A stretch of DNA of 64,000 bases from Todiramphus chloris collaris (taxonomy: Eukaryota > Chordata > Aves > Coraciiformes > Alcedinidae): positions 10,789,063 to 10,853,062 of the forward strand of contig JANVCC010010406.1 of NCBI GenBank assembly GCA_025345505.1. Direction: 5' to 3'. Position numbers and translations under genes: made by a program. The notes beneath the pieces are model-generated. The model saw only the letters and a program-made list of their open reading frames with translations, searched no databases and was not told the origin of the DNA. Positions within the stretch are counted from its first letter, which is position 1. The number at the start of each line of letters is the position of its first letter. Positions 45,246 through 58,906 of the stretch are shown one piece after another.

Positions 45246-46592
45246 TGTAGCTAACAATAAATTTTATTAACTTCCTCCATGGAGAAGTCCAAAACATCTC
45301 TGCAGTAATAAAGATGGATCAGAGTGGCAGAGCTGCAGTCCAGCCTTGCACAGGAGACACTGCTGTATACTGAGGGACAACATTAGAAATAAAGTGGAGG
45401 ACTCCCCAGTGGTAGCCTATTTTATATATTATTTATGTTCACTGAAAATGCTCATGGTCGCTAAACTCATATGAATGAATGATGACTCTGTAGGGCCAGG
45501 GGGGGTGGGAACCAAGTGTTGAACTGCCCACAGGATTTTCAGATGCATAAGTCTTCTTACAAATGTGACACGTCAAAGATGTTGTGCACTTATCAGACGT
45601 GAAATGTTCTCAGTTCTCAAGTGAGAAGAACAAATCTTTAACATGCCACAGTATCTGTGCCGCTTACCTGAGATCTTGTCCCTGTGGAAAGCCGTGTGAA
45701 TATTCCCAGTTAGTACAACTAGCATTTGAGCTAGCTTTCCAACTAGCTAGTAGTAGGATAACATCTTATATAACTAACATCCTGTGAGGAAAGCAATGCA
45801 GTTCCATGAAATGTGCTAACAAATCCTGCAAATCCTGTGCACTCCCTGCAGGGCAAATATGCAGCTGCATTTTGCAGTGGCCTTCAAAGTAGTTTGATAG
45901 TAGCTGATTTATTACAGGGTTGCAATAACAAAGATCAGTGTAATAAGGAGGAGGAGAGGAAATGTTGCTAGAGATGTGGTGCACATTTTGTACATTTTAT
46001 CAATGCAAACCAAAAATGTCAGGACTGTGATTCTGTTTTCTTACTGTGACATGTTTAAGAAATACCCAAGCTTGATCCTGGACCCATGTTAAATTGTTGT
46101 GCTTCTCCGGGAAAACTGGGTCATGCCTAAGTAACTCCCCAATCCATTTTGTCCAAGTAGAAGACCCAAAAACTATCCTCTTTCAAAGTAGTACACTCTT
46201 TGTGGTTTTGATCCCCTAAGTATATAAGGAAAACAAGATGTTTAAAAGGGTGTCTTCAGACAGAGAGTTAGACAGAGTTTTCCCGTTTATCAGTTGTTCA
46301 TTCTTCTTGCCAACCATTCCTCCTTTAACCATCCTCCTCCTGCTCTGTCATCTGATGGAAAAAGCTGGTGATAGAATGAGCAAAAAGGGGGTGGAGGTAA
46401 GCCATTTTTGAAGGAATTTTCTGGTTTACACTGACTAGACAGAGGCTTAATAAACATGCACTAGTCTACTACAGAAGGCTGTTTCTGAATCTAATCCAAT
46501 TTGTGCAATGCTGTTAAACATGCCATGGCAGTAAACATCAAAACCACGTAATATCACATGATGTTTATTTTAATCATCTTCCTGAAGCTCTC

Positions 46593-46615
46593 TTTTTTTT
46601 TTTTTTTTTTTTTTT
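46593..46615. repeat. Poly(T) run, 23 nt
   Basis: T23 after GCTCTC and before AAAGATTG. No element body is recognised on either side. Confidence 0.9.
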
Positions 46616-49600
46616 AAAGATTGAAGTAACTTAGTGAAATATTAAATGAGATATTCCATGCATACAAAGCAAGCAGCTAAATGTGTGGCTGAGTGGAAGT
46701 GACAGAAGCAATACCAGTCATACTGCTTTACTTTGCAGTTGAAACTACTTAATGTCAGAGATGTAGTGAGTAGGAAGGGACTGGATAAGTATGATGCTTC
46801 CTGGGGATAAATGCCAAGCCTCTGCTGAGCCCTTCCTGAAATAAAACCTTGGGAAGTTACAGAGGAGGAAATGTCCATTCCTTCTTGGCAGCTTCTCAGA
46901 TGCCTCATTTAAGCAAAGTTTAATTTTGACAGTGGAGCAGTCTGGAGGCTCACCCAACAATCCTTCTTGTTCAGTGCAGAGGTCATTGGAGAATCAGGCT
47001 TTCCACATTTGGGCCTGATGCTCTTGTTTTCACTTCCAGCTGCTGTGAAAGGTCTCCAACAGCTGACAGGGGCCATTTATTTTTTTCCCATGAAGGAAAA
47101 GCCTGGTGATAAGCACAATATTAGCTCTCTGCTTTTTTTTTAAACAGACCCACCTGAATAACTGTGTCCCAGCAAATGCTGTTTTCCTGCCCTTTCCTTC
47201 TCTGCTTCACCTTGCCCTCGTTTATTCATATGGTTATCTCTGACCTGGGATCAGGTAGGAGTGGAAAGATAAGGATGATGCTCCTGTTGAACCACTGGCC
47301 TAGGAAGCACACCTAATTACAACCTGGTCTCCAAAAGAGCTTGTGAGCTAACTCATACTCACAAGCTTCACTCAAGTGAGGCCATTTGACAGCTCTGTAT
47401 CAAGTCTAAGTTAATTACAGGGTTTAAAAGTGATAAGTGTGAATACCAGTAAAAAATCCATACCAAAGGAGCACAGGAGAATTCCCACATGCAATGTCCT
47501 AAAAGTAAATGTCCTCCTGCAACTCCATTTTTGTCCTAGTTTTAGAAGTGCTTTTTTTTCAAAAGCTATGCCAAGGGATCAGCAGACATTTCAAATGCCT
47601 CTTATAATGAGGAAGAAAGCCAAGAGATTATTTGACCAACCTGTGAATCTTCCATGTTAAGACCAAAAAAGCACACTGCAACAAATCAGCCTCTGTTAAG
47701 CATTGCATGGGCTGGAAGATCTACAGCTGAGTGAGAGAAGGCTTAGTTGAAATATTGTTCCCCTCCACAGAGATCATGTATGTGTTTATCTAAAGGGTGG
47801 TATGTGCCTATCAACAGATTTGCTACGCCAGCATGGCATCCTGCACCTCCCACTCTGTGAGCTGGTGCTCCCCAGCCTGCACCACCACTTGCTTTTGTTT
47901 AGCCTCACAGGAGGGGAGGTGAGCCTCCACCAATGACAGACACGAGGGTTGATGTTTGCCTTATCAGTGCAGGATGTGCCCTGTGCAATCCGCTGTAAAC
48001 TGATCCTGCTGCTTTTGTCTCACAGAGGCAATATGAGTGCATTCAGAAGGTTGTGTTTCATCATTAGATCCCAGAGGCTTCTGTGTCACAACTGGCAGTG
48101 CCTCAGAGCTGGCTGTCACAGCAGTCTCCCCTCACTGTTAGTTGTGGAGAGTTTTCTTGTGGCTGTAATCATAACGTATGCAAGATTTCCAGCTATGTTC
48201 TTTCCTAAGGGAGGAGGTTTTATCTGTTTCCTCTCAGCTCAGACACAATTCGGGGGTCAGAGTTAGCTTTGGTCATATATTCCACTACTTGAGAGCGTCT
48301 ATTGTACCTTGGCTTTTTTCAGGGGTGAGCTTCAGAGGATGATAATGTACAACTGGAGGTACGAATGTCTTCATGTGTATTTCTTCAAGTAATGTGGCTG
48401 CTCACCCTTCCTTCCTGGATGGAGATTTGTACTGGATTATGCTAAAGGCAGAGAGTGTCCAGGGAGGCTTTGCTTTCTGGTTAAATATTCTCTATGGCTT
48501 TGACCATACTGCATCCTTCATACACTAACGCCTGTAAGCTTTTCCATGGTTGAGGATGTCCTGCCCTCAGCAGTTAACTCCTAAGCCTATCTGTTTAGAC
48601 CTCTCATTCCCCATAGCATGTTCCCATTGCATCTTTAAGATACAGCACAAAACCATAAAGTTCAGCCAACGTACTCGACTTTGACCACTCCAATGACAGT
48701 GTTTGATTATGTTGTACTCTCAAGAAACAACTTAACCCTTACTCCACTTTCCCTCTCTCTTGATGTAGTCAGTGATATGTTTGTATCTGTTCAAAGGACA
48801 CCATGTTCTGCAACTGTTATGGCTTTGGTAGCAACTGCTGTATGTCAGGAGTGCTAACAAAGCTAGCTGGCAGGCACATCATAGCCTCTTGGAGCTACTG
48901 CTTGCTCAAGACTCTTCACCCTGTTTTTCTCTCTTGTTTCTTGGGTTTGCCCTTGCCTTCCCTCAATGATGGTGTAAGTGTGATCACTTTTCATTGAGAT
49001 TGGGTCTTCTGAACGATTCATTCCAGACTACATTCACTTTTCCCAAGATAAGCGGGCGTATGCTAGGAAAAGAGGGGTTTTTCATAATTTTTCTGAATAA
49101 AGATAATCCAAATTCCTATCTGGACAGCAAAATGTTAATAGTACACAGAAATGAATTCAAACAGCTCAGAAATCTACACATAATTACTTATGAATACAAA
49201 ACATTTATTACTGTCAAAATTAATCACTTTTCAACTTCCAGCTGTTAAAATCCTTCTGGCAGATCTCCAAGCAATTCTCCTTCAGTTACTTTTCCCTCAA
49301 TTAAATATTAGCGCTGTTCTCAGGCTCTTGTTACATAAGCAGCAATTTCAAATTACGGTTCTCAGTTCGTTTAACCATAAACTGTCAGAACTATATTCTG
49401 CTGCAAGGTCTTTTCCCAACTCAGATTTTACAGACAAAGGAGGAAGAATTACTTCATGGGTGTCTATGCCTTGGCTGCAAAGTTTAGATGCAAACTTGCC
49501 AGGGTTTTCCAGAAATGAGCTTTGGGACTGGATGCTGCAAGATGGTGAGCAGGTTGTTGAGGTAGCAGATGCTGCGATGGAGATGCGATGGTATCTCTGG

Positions 49601-52600
49601 ATGCATCGCTCTCTCTCAAATAATACTATGAATGAAATATCTAAAATGTAGATGCTATCAGTTGCACCACAGTAGGTGCTTGCAAGGACTGTTTTGAACA
49701 CCCATAAAAAAGCTCCAGTATAGAAATAATTTGATGTAAGATTGGTATGTGAGCTGTGGCTTGCTTTTATGTACCTGTATTTTCTCTTTGGATACCCTGG
49801 GACAGAAGGGACCCAGAAAATTTCTTTGTGAATGTGGGGTGAAGGGAAAGGCTTGCCAGAGACCTGATAGTGTCTGTTTAAACATAGTCCAAGCAATTGG
49901 AGTTTTACCTGTGTGATGATAGGTTACTTTGTCGTTTGTATCTCTGCACATTGAGTCAGGAATCCATGGGACAATGTTTTTTCATGTCTGAGCCATGACT
50001 GCTTACACAAGGTTGTCAGAAATGTACCAGCCTTAAAACTGGGATTGTAATACAGAGAAAAAAGAACAATACAAGTCTGGACAACCCTCTTTACATATTT
50101 ACTCTAATCACCTAAGATCACCTTTCTTCACATGCAACTTTGGTGTGTGTATTTAAAAAAGAACAACTTAATGATACAAACAAATAAAAGTGACTCTTGT
50201 AAAATCTACTTCCAGTTCTGCAGATGAGCAGCCATGCCCTGATGAACAGCCATGAGTTTGAGTGGAACAAGTGTAATGTGCTCTAGGTGTTAAAAATCTG
50301 TGTATTAATTTTGTCTGGTTTTCCAGAAGCAAAAAAAAAGCTAGATGAACTATTGTTTTAGCAATAAAAAATCATCTATGTTTGTATAATGAGTATTTGT
50401 GCAGCGTCTCAATTCAGGGAAGCCAAATCATCACACAGGTGAGTACAATATGGCTTCATTGTACAAAGGAAAAGTTGCATTAAATGCCTGGTTCTGAGCA
50501 GCATAAAAGTGTGTGAATCCAGATACAGTTGAACTCTCACATGAGCTACATGTGTCCGGCGAAGTTTATGCCATAGAGAGCCTCTAAATTTCCTGGGAGC
50601 AGTATTTTTTAGTGCCAACACGTAAAAGGTTTTTTTTCTGTTGTTCCTTCATCAATCCTTTTGGTAACACATTGCTGCATCTGTTTGTGTACCTCTTGTG
50701 CCAGTGATTGCATTGTGTGTGATGTTAGGTCTGTCAGAGGAGATTATAGAAATAAGGTGGATGGAAGCCATGGACTGAGCAATGTGTGCACATATTTTTG
50801 ATTGCTAGACACACCCTTTGATTTCTAGCCTTCAATTGTGTCCCACTCTTCCCTTTTCCTGACATCCTCCTTCCCAAAAGAGCAGTTGCAAGCAAGTGGA
50901 CAAATATAAAGAGAGTGGAAGCAAACTGCAGACATGGCACAGCTGTATCATATGGAAAACATATCACCTATTTTCACGAAGCTTGGAGACTCAACATTTG
51001 TGAGATCTGTGCTGTTGTGTTGAACTTGGTTGAAACTGGTCATTGGGTTCGTAAGTTACTTCTCCAAGACAGAGCACATAGGCAATGTAACTGCACAGGT
51101 CTCAGACTCTTAGAAAGACAAACAATTGCTTCATCTCCAAATTCAACAAAGGGCAATGCAAAGCTTTTGTGTGGAGAGTGAGAAGAAACAGCCTGATTAT
51201 AATCAAAAGTTTCAAAACATTGCCTTGACAATAGTATCTGATCCAGTATCATCACAGAATACCAGAAATGCCCTTTTTCTTGCAGAAATAATCTTTGGTA
51301 CAGGAATTCACTGTCATGCAAACCAATTTACCTCCTAGGGTAAGAAACCTGGCAATGTAGGAATTTAAGAGCTTATCTCCAGGTGTAAGCATCTGTATAC
51401 ACGCATGCAGACGTGGACCAATATCACCCTGTGCATATCCTTGGGTGTATCTATTTGAGAAACTGTGTATATGAAAATTTTGAAATCGTTGGGTTCATCA
51501 GGTTTAATTAAAAAAAAAAAGAGAGAAGCAGAAACAAATTAGTTTGAACTGATTTAATTTCTGACACAGTCATTTCATTTTAAGTTTGCCTTGCTGATTT
51601 AATTGAAGGTGACAAGTGATGGAATTTAAACTAAACAGAAATAATCCATCCTAGAATGAAATCGGAACATTGTTCAGTGCTGATCAATAATCTGGTCTTT
51701 TAAAGAAAAGGAGAAGGCTTTTTATCAGTGAAATTGGTTCTTATCTGAAAACAATTCTCACGGAAATATATACTTGATTGTGGAAAATGAATGTTGTTGA
51801 AGAACTAACTATATGCTTTTGACTTTTACATGAACATGGATAGCCTTATGTTTAGTTATTCTTAAAACAGACTCAAACAAAACAATAATATATTCCTTTT
51901 TGTTACATTCTTTGCAGAAAGTAAAAAAAACCAAACTTATTTGTACTGATTTAATTAAATAGGTACAGTTACAGACAGCTCCTATAAGAGCAGAGATTTT
52001 AAAAAGAAGCTCCTCTTGTTGCAGAAGGGAAAAATGACTTTCCTGAGGGGTAGAGATGGAGTACAGTTTGTTAGATGGAACAAAAGAAGCAAAATGTTGC
52101 TGATATGGCACGCAAAACTGCAGTTTGTTGGCATGTGTAACATAGGCAGCCTATATATCATAGGGATGAGAAAGACCTTGGTGACATGCTAAAGCTTGAC
52201 AGTGTGTAAATGCTGCAGACGGCTTTAAACTGTGCCACACATCATGAGGTGGGAGTACTAGTTAATTCCTTGGCTTCTGTTACTCTCGATTTCCAATGAG
52301 GAAAGATGAGAAGTAGACTCAAAAAATGTTTCACTCACCTTCCTCTTTGCATCAAGACTGCCATGTGCGGAATAAACTTGCTACCGGATAGGGTAACAGA
52401 TGAGTGGGTCTGTATCCCCTGTGGGGTGTTTCTCTCTATGGAGTGTAGGGTTCTGGGGAGTAGAGGAATCACTGCAATGCTGCCAGCTGACTCCTCAGGC
52501 ATTCTTATACAGTGCTGTACTTCCAGGTTGCTAGGAATGGGAGGCCAACTGTAAACACAACCACATGAGAGCATCTGTGTGGGCAAGCAGCAGGAAAGGG

Positions 52601-55600
52601 AGATCATGAGGAGGTTTGTGAAAAATGCCAGGTGTTTCATAACAGACCAAAGAAATCCCTGAAATTTCTGATCAGCATATTGTTCTTCCTCCCTCCCACC
52701 CCTCCTCCTGCCTCTTGTAAAAGTGAAGAGCATGATCTCTAAGCAAAGGAGTTTGCACCTGGTGCTGCTGTATTTGTGACTGAATTTCTGCATGACTAAA
52801 AGATCTGCCTGCATGACATGAAGGTGCTACTGAGGTGTTTGCCACAAGCAGCAGGGGCACCAGGCTGGGCCCTAGAGTTGCTTCATAAGGCTGTGGAGGC
52901 AAAGTGCTCCTCAGGACCTTTTAATCATCAAGAATGTCCTTCCTGGCATTGCAGGGCATCACAGGGGTCTGTCTCTCAGGCAGCCTATCTAGAAGATGTC
53001 CAACATCTACTGTTTTTGTAGTATACCTTGCAGGTCTGTTGGGAGAAGAAAGTGAAATCACAGGAGTTAAAGAGGGGACAGAAAGCTAGGAGAAAACAAG
53101 GAGAGGATGGATTAAGAAGTAAGTTATCATGAGGCATATAGTAGAGTCAGGGAAGTACATAAATTAAGAAAAGTATTAGTTAAAAGAGGGCTTACTATGT
53201 TCAGACCCTTTTTTTTTCCTCCTAGGCATTAAAGTGCTTTAGAAATTAAAAGTTTCAGCTCTCAAGACTGTTAATAAATAGCCATAGTGACAGCACTATC
53301 CATGTGCCTCTGCTTTACCAAGTTGCGTTTCTGTTTGGGCCATAAAAATTCAGTGTTGTTTGGCAGAAAACTTTCCCAGTGAATACTGGCTCAGCTTGCG
53401 GGCAGAGCTGATGGTTTTTAGGAAGCCAAAGATAGCTGCAGTGCTATTGGTGCCTCCAGAATGAATCTCAGATGGAAGAAAATAAATGTAGTTGCACTTT
53501 ATTCCTGATTTACATTGTGGCAAGGGGGACCACCCCTTGCTAGTTTTTGCTTGCCACAGAAGAACATAGAATTGTTTAAGAACCTCAAACACACACAATC
53601 TTAGCCTGTTGTAGCATTTTCACATCACCCTGGGAAACATGATGGAATTTAGTGGTGTTGAAGATTTAGGCCATGGAGTAAAAAGGGGTGATTCCGCATG
53701 CAGCCAGTCAGAGCCTGATTCACTGATGTTGGATCTTGCCCTGACAAGGACTTGGATCTGACCCTGCCTGTTTATGTCACTTGGAAATTCCTTAAATTGC
53801 TTTCCTACCATCTCTAGTAGAAAGGACCCAGCACAGCATTAATCACATGGGTATTCCTGGCCTCTGGGTTTCTTTGGCAAACAAAACAGTTATTCTTTTT
53901 GCTGCATTCCTCCTAGCAGCAAAACCACCAATGGGCTGCGGAAAAACCTACTGACCCATCATATACAAGAAAGACCCAAAGTTCAGGCTGGCATGCATTT
54001 GATTATATTCCCTGTTTTAACTGCTCTGTGGATTTTCTCCTCTTCCTTTTCTCCCCTTGAGGTTAATGCAGGCAAACTCTGAAACAGCCTGTAGAAATGC
54101 ACACGAGAAATTTGGAGGTTGCAAGGACCTGCTGGATTGATAAATGTGTTTGTCCAGGCTCTCATTTACAGTGACCTATACCTGTGTATCCCAGATGTCT
54201 CAGCTTCTTGTTGCCACCACCCCTCTGCCCCAGCTATTGCAATTGAAATGACACCAAGTATTTCAGTGTGCTGTGACAGTCCTGCTCACCTTTCAGTGTA
54301 CCTGCAGCCAGTTCACCAGCGACAACCCTGCAATGTCCCTTCAGGCCCTGTTGATGTATGTGGTGAAGCAACAGGTACACTTCTCTCCAGCCTAATAACC
54401 TTGTTTTGCATTGCTGCAGCGTCTATTTTTTTATGGAAATAGGCATCTCATTAAGTGAATACCTGCTTAGGCCGCAGATGCATGTACGAGTTTGTCAAGT
54501 CTGGCTGCAAACACATGACGCTACTTTTGAAAGTCATTTAGTCCCAACAGTGTCAATTTACCTCCATAGTTAGTAGGAACCTCCCTTTTGAAGCATGGCT
54601 TGCTGATGCTTTGCACATTCATGTGTACTCCCTGCCCATTTGTAAACACAAGGTGAAGTGTATTTTTCTCTGGGTTTACCTTTTGGGAGGCCTCTGTTGG
54701 CAAGTGTAAAGCTCAGCTCTGTTACCTCACTCAGGCTGTGTCATTATCTAAGCAGACCTCCTAATTCCAGTTGAAACCAAAAGGTATTTAAAGTGATCCC
54801 ATTTCAGAAGACTAAGTACAGTTATTCTTCAATATGCCATTAAGAGCCATTTTAGCTCAATATGCTCCGGCTTTACCAAATGCAAGAAGATTTTTCCATG
54901 GACAATAGGTAATGCATATCATTCCTGCTCGTTGTTACCGCACCTATGGGATGCCAGCGTTATTAGCACTGCTGTCATGGGCAAACAGGCAGCGAGCTCC
55001 CAGTGGGTATTCACAATGTGCAGGGAGCACACTGCAGTTGCAGTAAAGTCTTCCTGAAAACAGTATTACCTCAAGGTAATAGTTGGGTCTCCTCTGAACT
55101 CACCAACTTTGAATGAAAAGAAAACTGAGTGGTATGTGGACTGCAGTGTGCACAGATGTTCCATGAGAGGACTTCTACCTTTCTCAGAGGCTCCTTCCTG
55201 AGCTAAAGGTGGCAGGTCCCCGAATTGCACAGTAAAGCCAAACTTTTCCAATAGATGCAAGCTTTTTTTGCTAACTGAAGACTGGCCTGTGAACGTGGTG
55301 AAAAGATTTCAGTGTAATTGCTTTAGGCCTTTTTCCAGAGCGCTGACTTGGGATGGAGACAGGAAAAAATCCTGTCAGGCAAAAATCCAGGGTGAAATAA
55401 CATTCAAAAAAGACTTTTGACAGGAGACCAGGAGAGAGTCTCAAAAGTCCTGGTTGTTCCAGCCAAAAAGAGATGCCAGGTCACCTTCAGCTGATGTAAC
55501 AGTTGCTTTGCTTGAATTATTTATGTCTGTGGTTACCAAATGGCTAAGATACCCTCGTGAGGGGTAGAACATCATCGCGTGCAAAGCATTTTTGTGGACA

Positions 55601-55649
55601 CCTCCATTCTGTATGATGTAAGGTGACCGGTAGTGTGAACAAGGAGATG

Positions 55650-55772
55650 CTATTATTTCCTTTAATGAGTAGGAAACTCATGGACAGAGTGCTTAAGTGG
55701 GGTGCCTAAAGTTATTTTAGAAGTGTGTGCTTCCCCGACTCCTGTCCAGCTCAACACTAGTGGCTGAACTTG
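55650..55772 (-). mobile_element. MIR-like CORE-SINE fragment, minus strand
   Basis: The plus strand reads TTTCCTTTAATGAGTAGGAA, ACTCATGGACAGAGTGCTTA, AGTGGGGTGCCTAAAGTTA and then GACTCCTGTCCAGCTCAACACTAG. This follows the reverse complement of the MIR core: TTTTACAGATGAGGAAACTG, AGGCACAGAGAGGTTAAGTG, ACTTGCCCAAGGTCA, then TCCCAGTCCAGTGCTC and CCACTA. Several substitutions and small gaps mark it as old. It lies 260 bp left of an ancient LINE. Confidence 0.6.
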
Positions 55773-56029
55773 TACTTTTATACTGGAAAACCTGAGTTTC
55801 TTCAGCTTGATCCCAACTGCCACCTTAGAGGTAGCAAACAATGAAAATTAGAATAATAAAGCAATAAGCTGAAGACTGGCAAACCACCATGATGAGACTG
55901 TATTGTATTGTGTTTTGTAGGTGCTTGGATATGGAATTCTTATACTAGCTGGAGCTTGTAACCTTACACTCACTAGCTATGTGTCAGATGATTAGAGGAA
56001 AACTGAATATGGCACTAACTTTTATAATA

Positions 56030-56955
56030 GGTTTACCAGGGAAAATCTAGGCAATTATTAACCAGTAAACCTGACTTGAGGTCACAGTATAATGAAGAAT
56101 ATGATCAGGAGGACATGGAATATATGAGGAGTCAGTATCACTTTCACAAGAGAAAGACATGGTTTGCACGCCATCAGGATTCTTTGGAGTTAGCAAGCCC
56201 ATAATATTGAATATGTGGATTTTCAAAAAGAAGTGGATTTCAAAAGCTCAGGGTTCCTAAACATCCACGGGAGTGGGAGGGGTGGGGAGGTGGGGCGGAA
56301 GAGTCTTTTCATAATTAAATGATTGATTAAAATGCAGGAGATAAAAAAGACTGTTTGTACTAAGGGAAATGCAAGTCACAAAGGAATTCTGCAGGGTCTG
56401 TCATGAGAGGTGTGCTACTCACTGTGCTCATAAGATCTGAGAGTGAACAGTGAGATGGCAAAATCAGAAGATAATATAAAAGTGTTCAGATTAGCTGAAA
56501 AGTAACACTCTTGTAAAGAATTGTGGAAGGATTTGAGGTATCTGAGTGACCAGACAATAAAGTAACAAATGAAATCCCCTGCTGAACAAAAAAGTGCAGC
56601 CAAATTAAATAATAACTTCTGGGCAAGTGGTTTATAACAAACAAAAGAAGTACTTTTTCACACTGTGCATAATTACATTATGGAATTTGTTGTTACAGGG
56701 ATCCGTGGAGGCCAAAAATGTAACTAGGATAAAACAGTGTTTGAAGAAGTTAAAGGAAGAAAGAAGTAAATGGAAGGTGTCTATTGATTTTGGAAGTCCC
56801 AGGCACATGCTGATGACATACTGGTTTACATGGGGCATGATATGATGTGGATAGTCCTTATGTCACTGTCCTCCTTATATTCCAGAAAGTGGTGCCCATT
56901 GCCAGAGATAGCAAAAAAAAAAAAAATCAGGTAGATGTACCAGATCCAGAGCTGT
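56030..56955 (+). mobile_element. Ancient CR1/L3-type LINE remnant
   Basis: This decayed LINE is much older than the avian CR1 copies. In shifting frames I read NLGNY-PVNLT near 56045-56075 (compare NYRPVSLT), YVDFQKEVD near 56208-56235 (RT motif A, compare YLDFQKAFD), MAKSEDNIKVFRLAEK near 56455-56500 (the FADDTK motif C region) and CKELWKDLRYLSDQTIK-QMK near 56510-56570. RKYFFTLCIITLWNLL at 56647-56694 with VEAKN corresponds to the RKYFFTQ...LWNSLP...VKAK end of the ORF. The 3' UTR TGCCCATTGCCAGAGATAG and CAGATCCAGAG follow. An A-run at about 56913-56925 interrupts the UTR. Both catalytic aspartates of motif C are altered or displaced. Confidence 0.7.
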
Positions 56956-58233
56956 GATTTAATAAGATCACAAATCAATCAGTGAATTGACTGTAGCTGG
57001 GAGAGGAGATAAGAATACTCTCTTGATCCTCAGATGCAGGCTGGAGCATCCCTTCTGCTTTACTATACTCAGAGAATGCTATTTGAAATCTTCTTATATT
57101 ATCCCAATCTCCAAACCTCCCCTGAGTAAGAATGCAGTACTAAAAGCTAAAGAAAATCAGTGGGGGCCCAGTTTTCCAAGGAATTCATCTGACATCTGGC
57201 TATCAAGTGGTGTGCATACTATAAAAATAGAGTTAGTAGGTATGAATCCTTTGACTAACAAGGATATGTACTGTGGAAAGAAATCTTTGTATCCCTCAAA
57301 ATTTTTTCATTTCTCAATGTAAGGAGAAATTATGTGTTTAATATGCTTATTTGTTAGCTTTTAATATGCTACTCCTAACAAATACCTTCATGTCACTGTT
57401 TATTTAGTGAATCCTACATTGAAGCCTGTCCCAAGAGGAGGATCACTAAGCTACATCCCCTGGTGATGTCCTCCCCCACAATAAAGTATGAGAATTTGCA
57501 TAATTGTGCTTCCAGACTGGTAGTCCAGTCCTCAGAATTGACCAAGTAGTTACTGTTGAACTAGAGAGTCAGTGAATGTCAGACAGAATAGGAGAAGGGC
57601 AAATCTTCACGCTGTATAACCCAGGAGACTCAATCAGGAGAGAATGGAAAAACAGCATGTCTCCAAAAGCATGTCGACCTCAGCTGTAAAATCTCTTTAG
57701 TAGATGGAAGGCTTCTTTTTCCAGTGTGACTAATCAGTTTTGTGCTGGTGCAAATCTGTTGGCTGCACGGGAAACTATTTATGGATTTAAGTTAAATTTT
57801 TCAGGCTGAGCTTTTTTTTTTCTTTCCTGGCTGCACTCATGAAGTAAGGGAGGTGTTGATCCCTCTTTCTATTCAACAGATAGCAGTCAGCATGCTTGTC
57901 TGTGATATGGGAACCTGGAATACAAATCCTGACATTCTCTCACATGTAAAGGGGTGCCATCATATAAATAGAGCTGCAGGCTCTTTATTCAAACTTCTGT
58001 TTATTCCCAGCCTCATCTGTGCATGTTTTTTCAACTCTTAGAAAACATTCCTTGAAATTAAGGTGGAAGTTAATATCCTGTGTCTCAGGGAGCATTCAAT
58101 TTATCATGAAATTACAAAGTAATTTTCTTTCACTTTGGTTTGTGAGTATTTTGGTATTTTATAGCAAAATGAAACACCAGTAGAATAAAATCAGAGCAAT
58201 ACCATGTATCTATAATGTTGCCTTCTCTCCTGA

Positions 58234-58261
58234 ATACCATATAAAGCATACCATATAAAGC
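58234..58261. repeat. Perfect 14-bp tandem duplication
   Basis: ATACCATATAAAGC occurs twice in direct succession without mismatch. Confidence 0.9.
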
Positions 58262-58484
58262 TGAGGGAATATCCAGAAGTGAATTCCCTGCCTCTGGATT
58301 ATTGATTAGTTAGAAAGACTTGTTCAACCTCACTGATTTAGTAGATGGGGCCCAAGACTAACCCTTCATTTTCATTGCTTTTTTCTAAATGCCTTGAATA
58401 GAATCTATTTTATTGTTTTACTTTGTATTTGTTGAATTAAACCTTAAAATATTTAAATGTCACCTGGACTGATCTGTAGCTTTC

Positions 58485-58500
58485 TTTTTTTTTTTTTTTT
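58485..58500. repeat. Poly(T) run, 16 nt
   Basis: T16 after CTTTC and before ATATTTGACTG. Confidence 0.85.
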
Positions 58501-58906
58501 ATATTTGACTGACAAATCAGAACCTCAGCTATTTATTTAAATATGTATTAAACTGAGACAGAAATTATTTATTTGCTTAATGGTACTAGGATTTTGACAA
58601 TATAAAATGACTACCCATATCACCATTCAGTAAGTTTTCTTATCAATGTCACTTCCCATAAAATTTGTCTTTGTAACTCTTTTTAACAAAGTTTAGCATT
58701 TCTTTTTCTTGATATATAACTTTTCATTCTATTCCAGCTAATGGGCAGTACTTCAAATGAGTCTTTTAGTTCAGGAAAGTAAATGGGAGCTATGCATAGC
58801 TCTATTCTACTGTGTTCAACATTATTTACTGCCTTTCAGTAGATGTCTTAGCTGCACTAAATTCTGTTTGCATGCTAATGATTTTGCCTGCTACAAGTTG
58901 ACTGCA

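Larger units (their letters stand above)
45053..55649. other. Unique non-coding DNA
   Basis: No gene is recognised over more than 10 kb. A T23 run lies at 46593-46615. Stretches near 49.0-49.6 kb and 54.4-55.1 kb look complex and rich in short transcription-factor-like words and are discussed as possible conserved non-coding DNA. Overlapping opposite-strand frames at 49190-49896 and 52335-52814 have no recognisable domain. Confidence 0.6.

Noticed and set aside
54119-54442. 107-codon open frame with hydrophobic C-terminus
   Set aside because: No recognisable domain, no start context or splice support, and the composition matches its non-coding surroundings.
57890-57965. ACCTGGAATACAAATCCTGAC followed by ACATGTAAAGGGG as a MIR piece
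   Set aside because: The two blocks are too close together for a MIR core unless a large deletion is assumed, and the match is too short to support a call.
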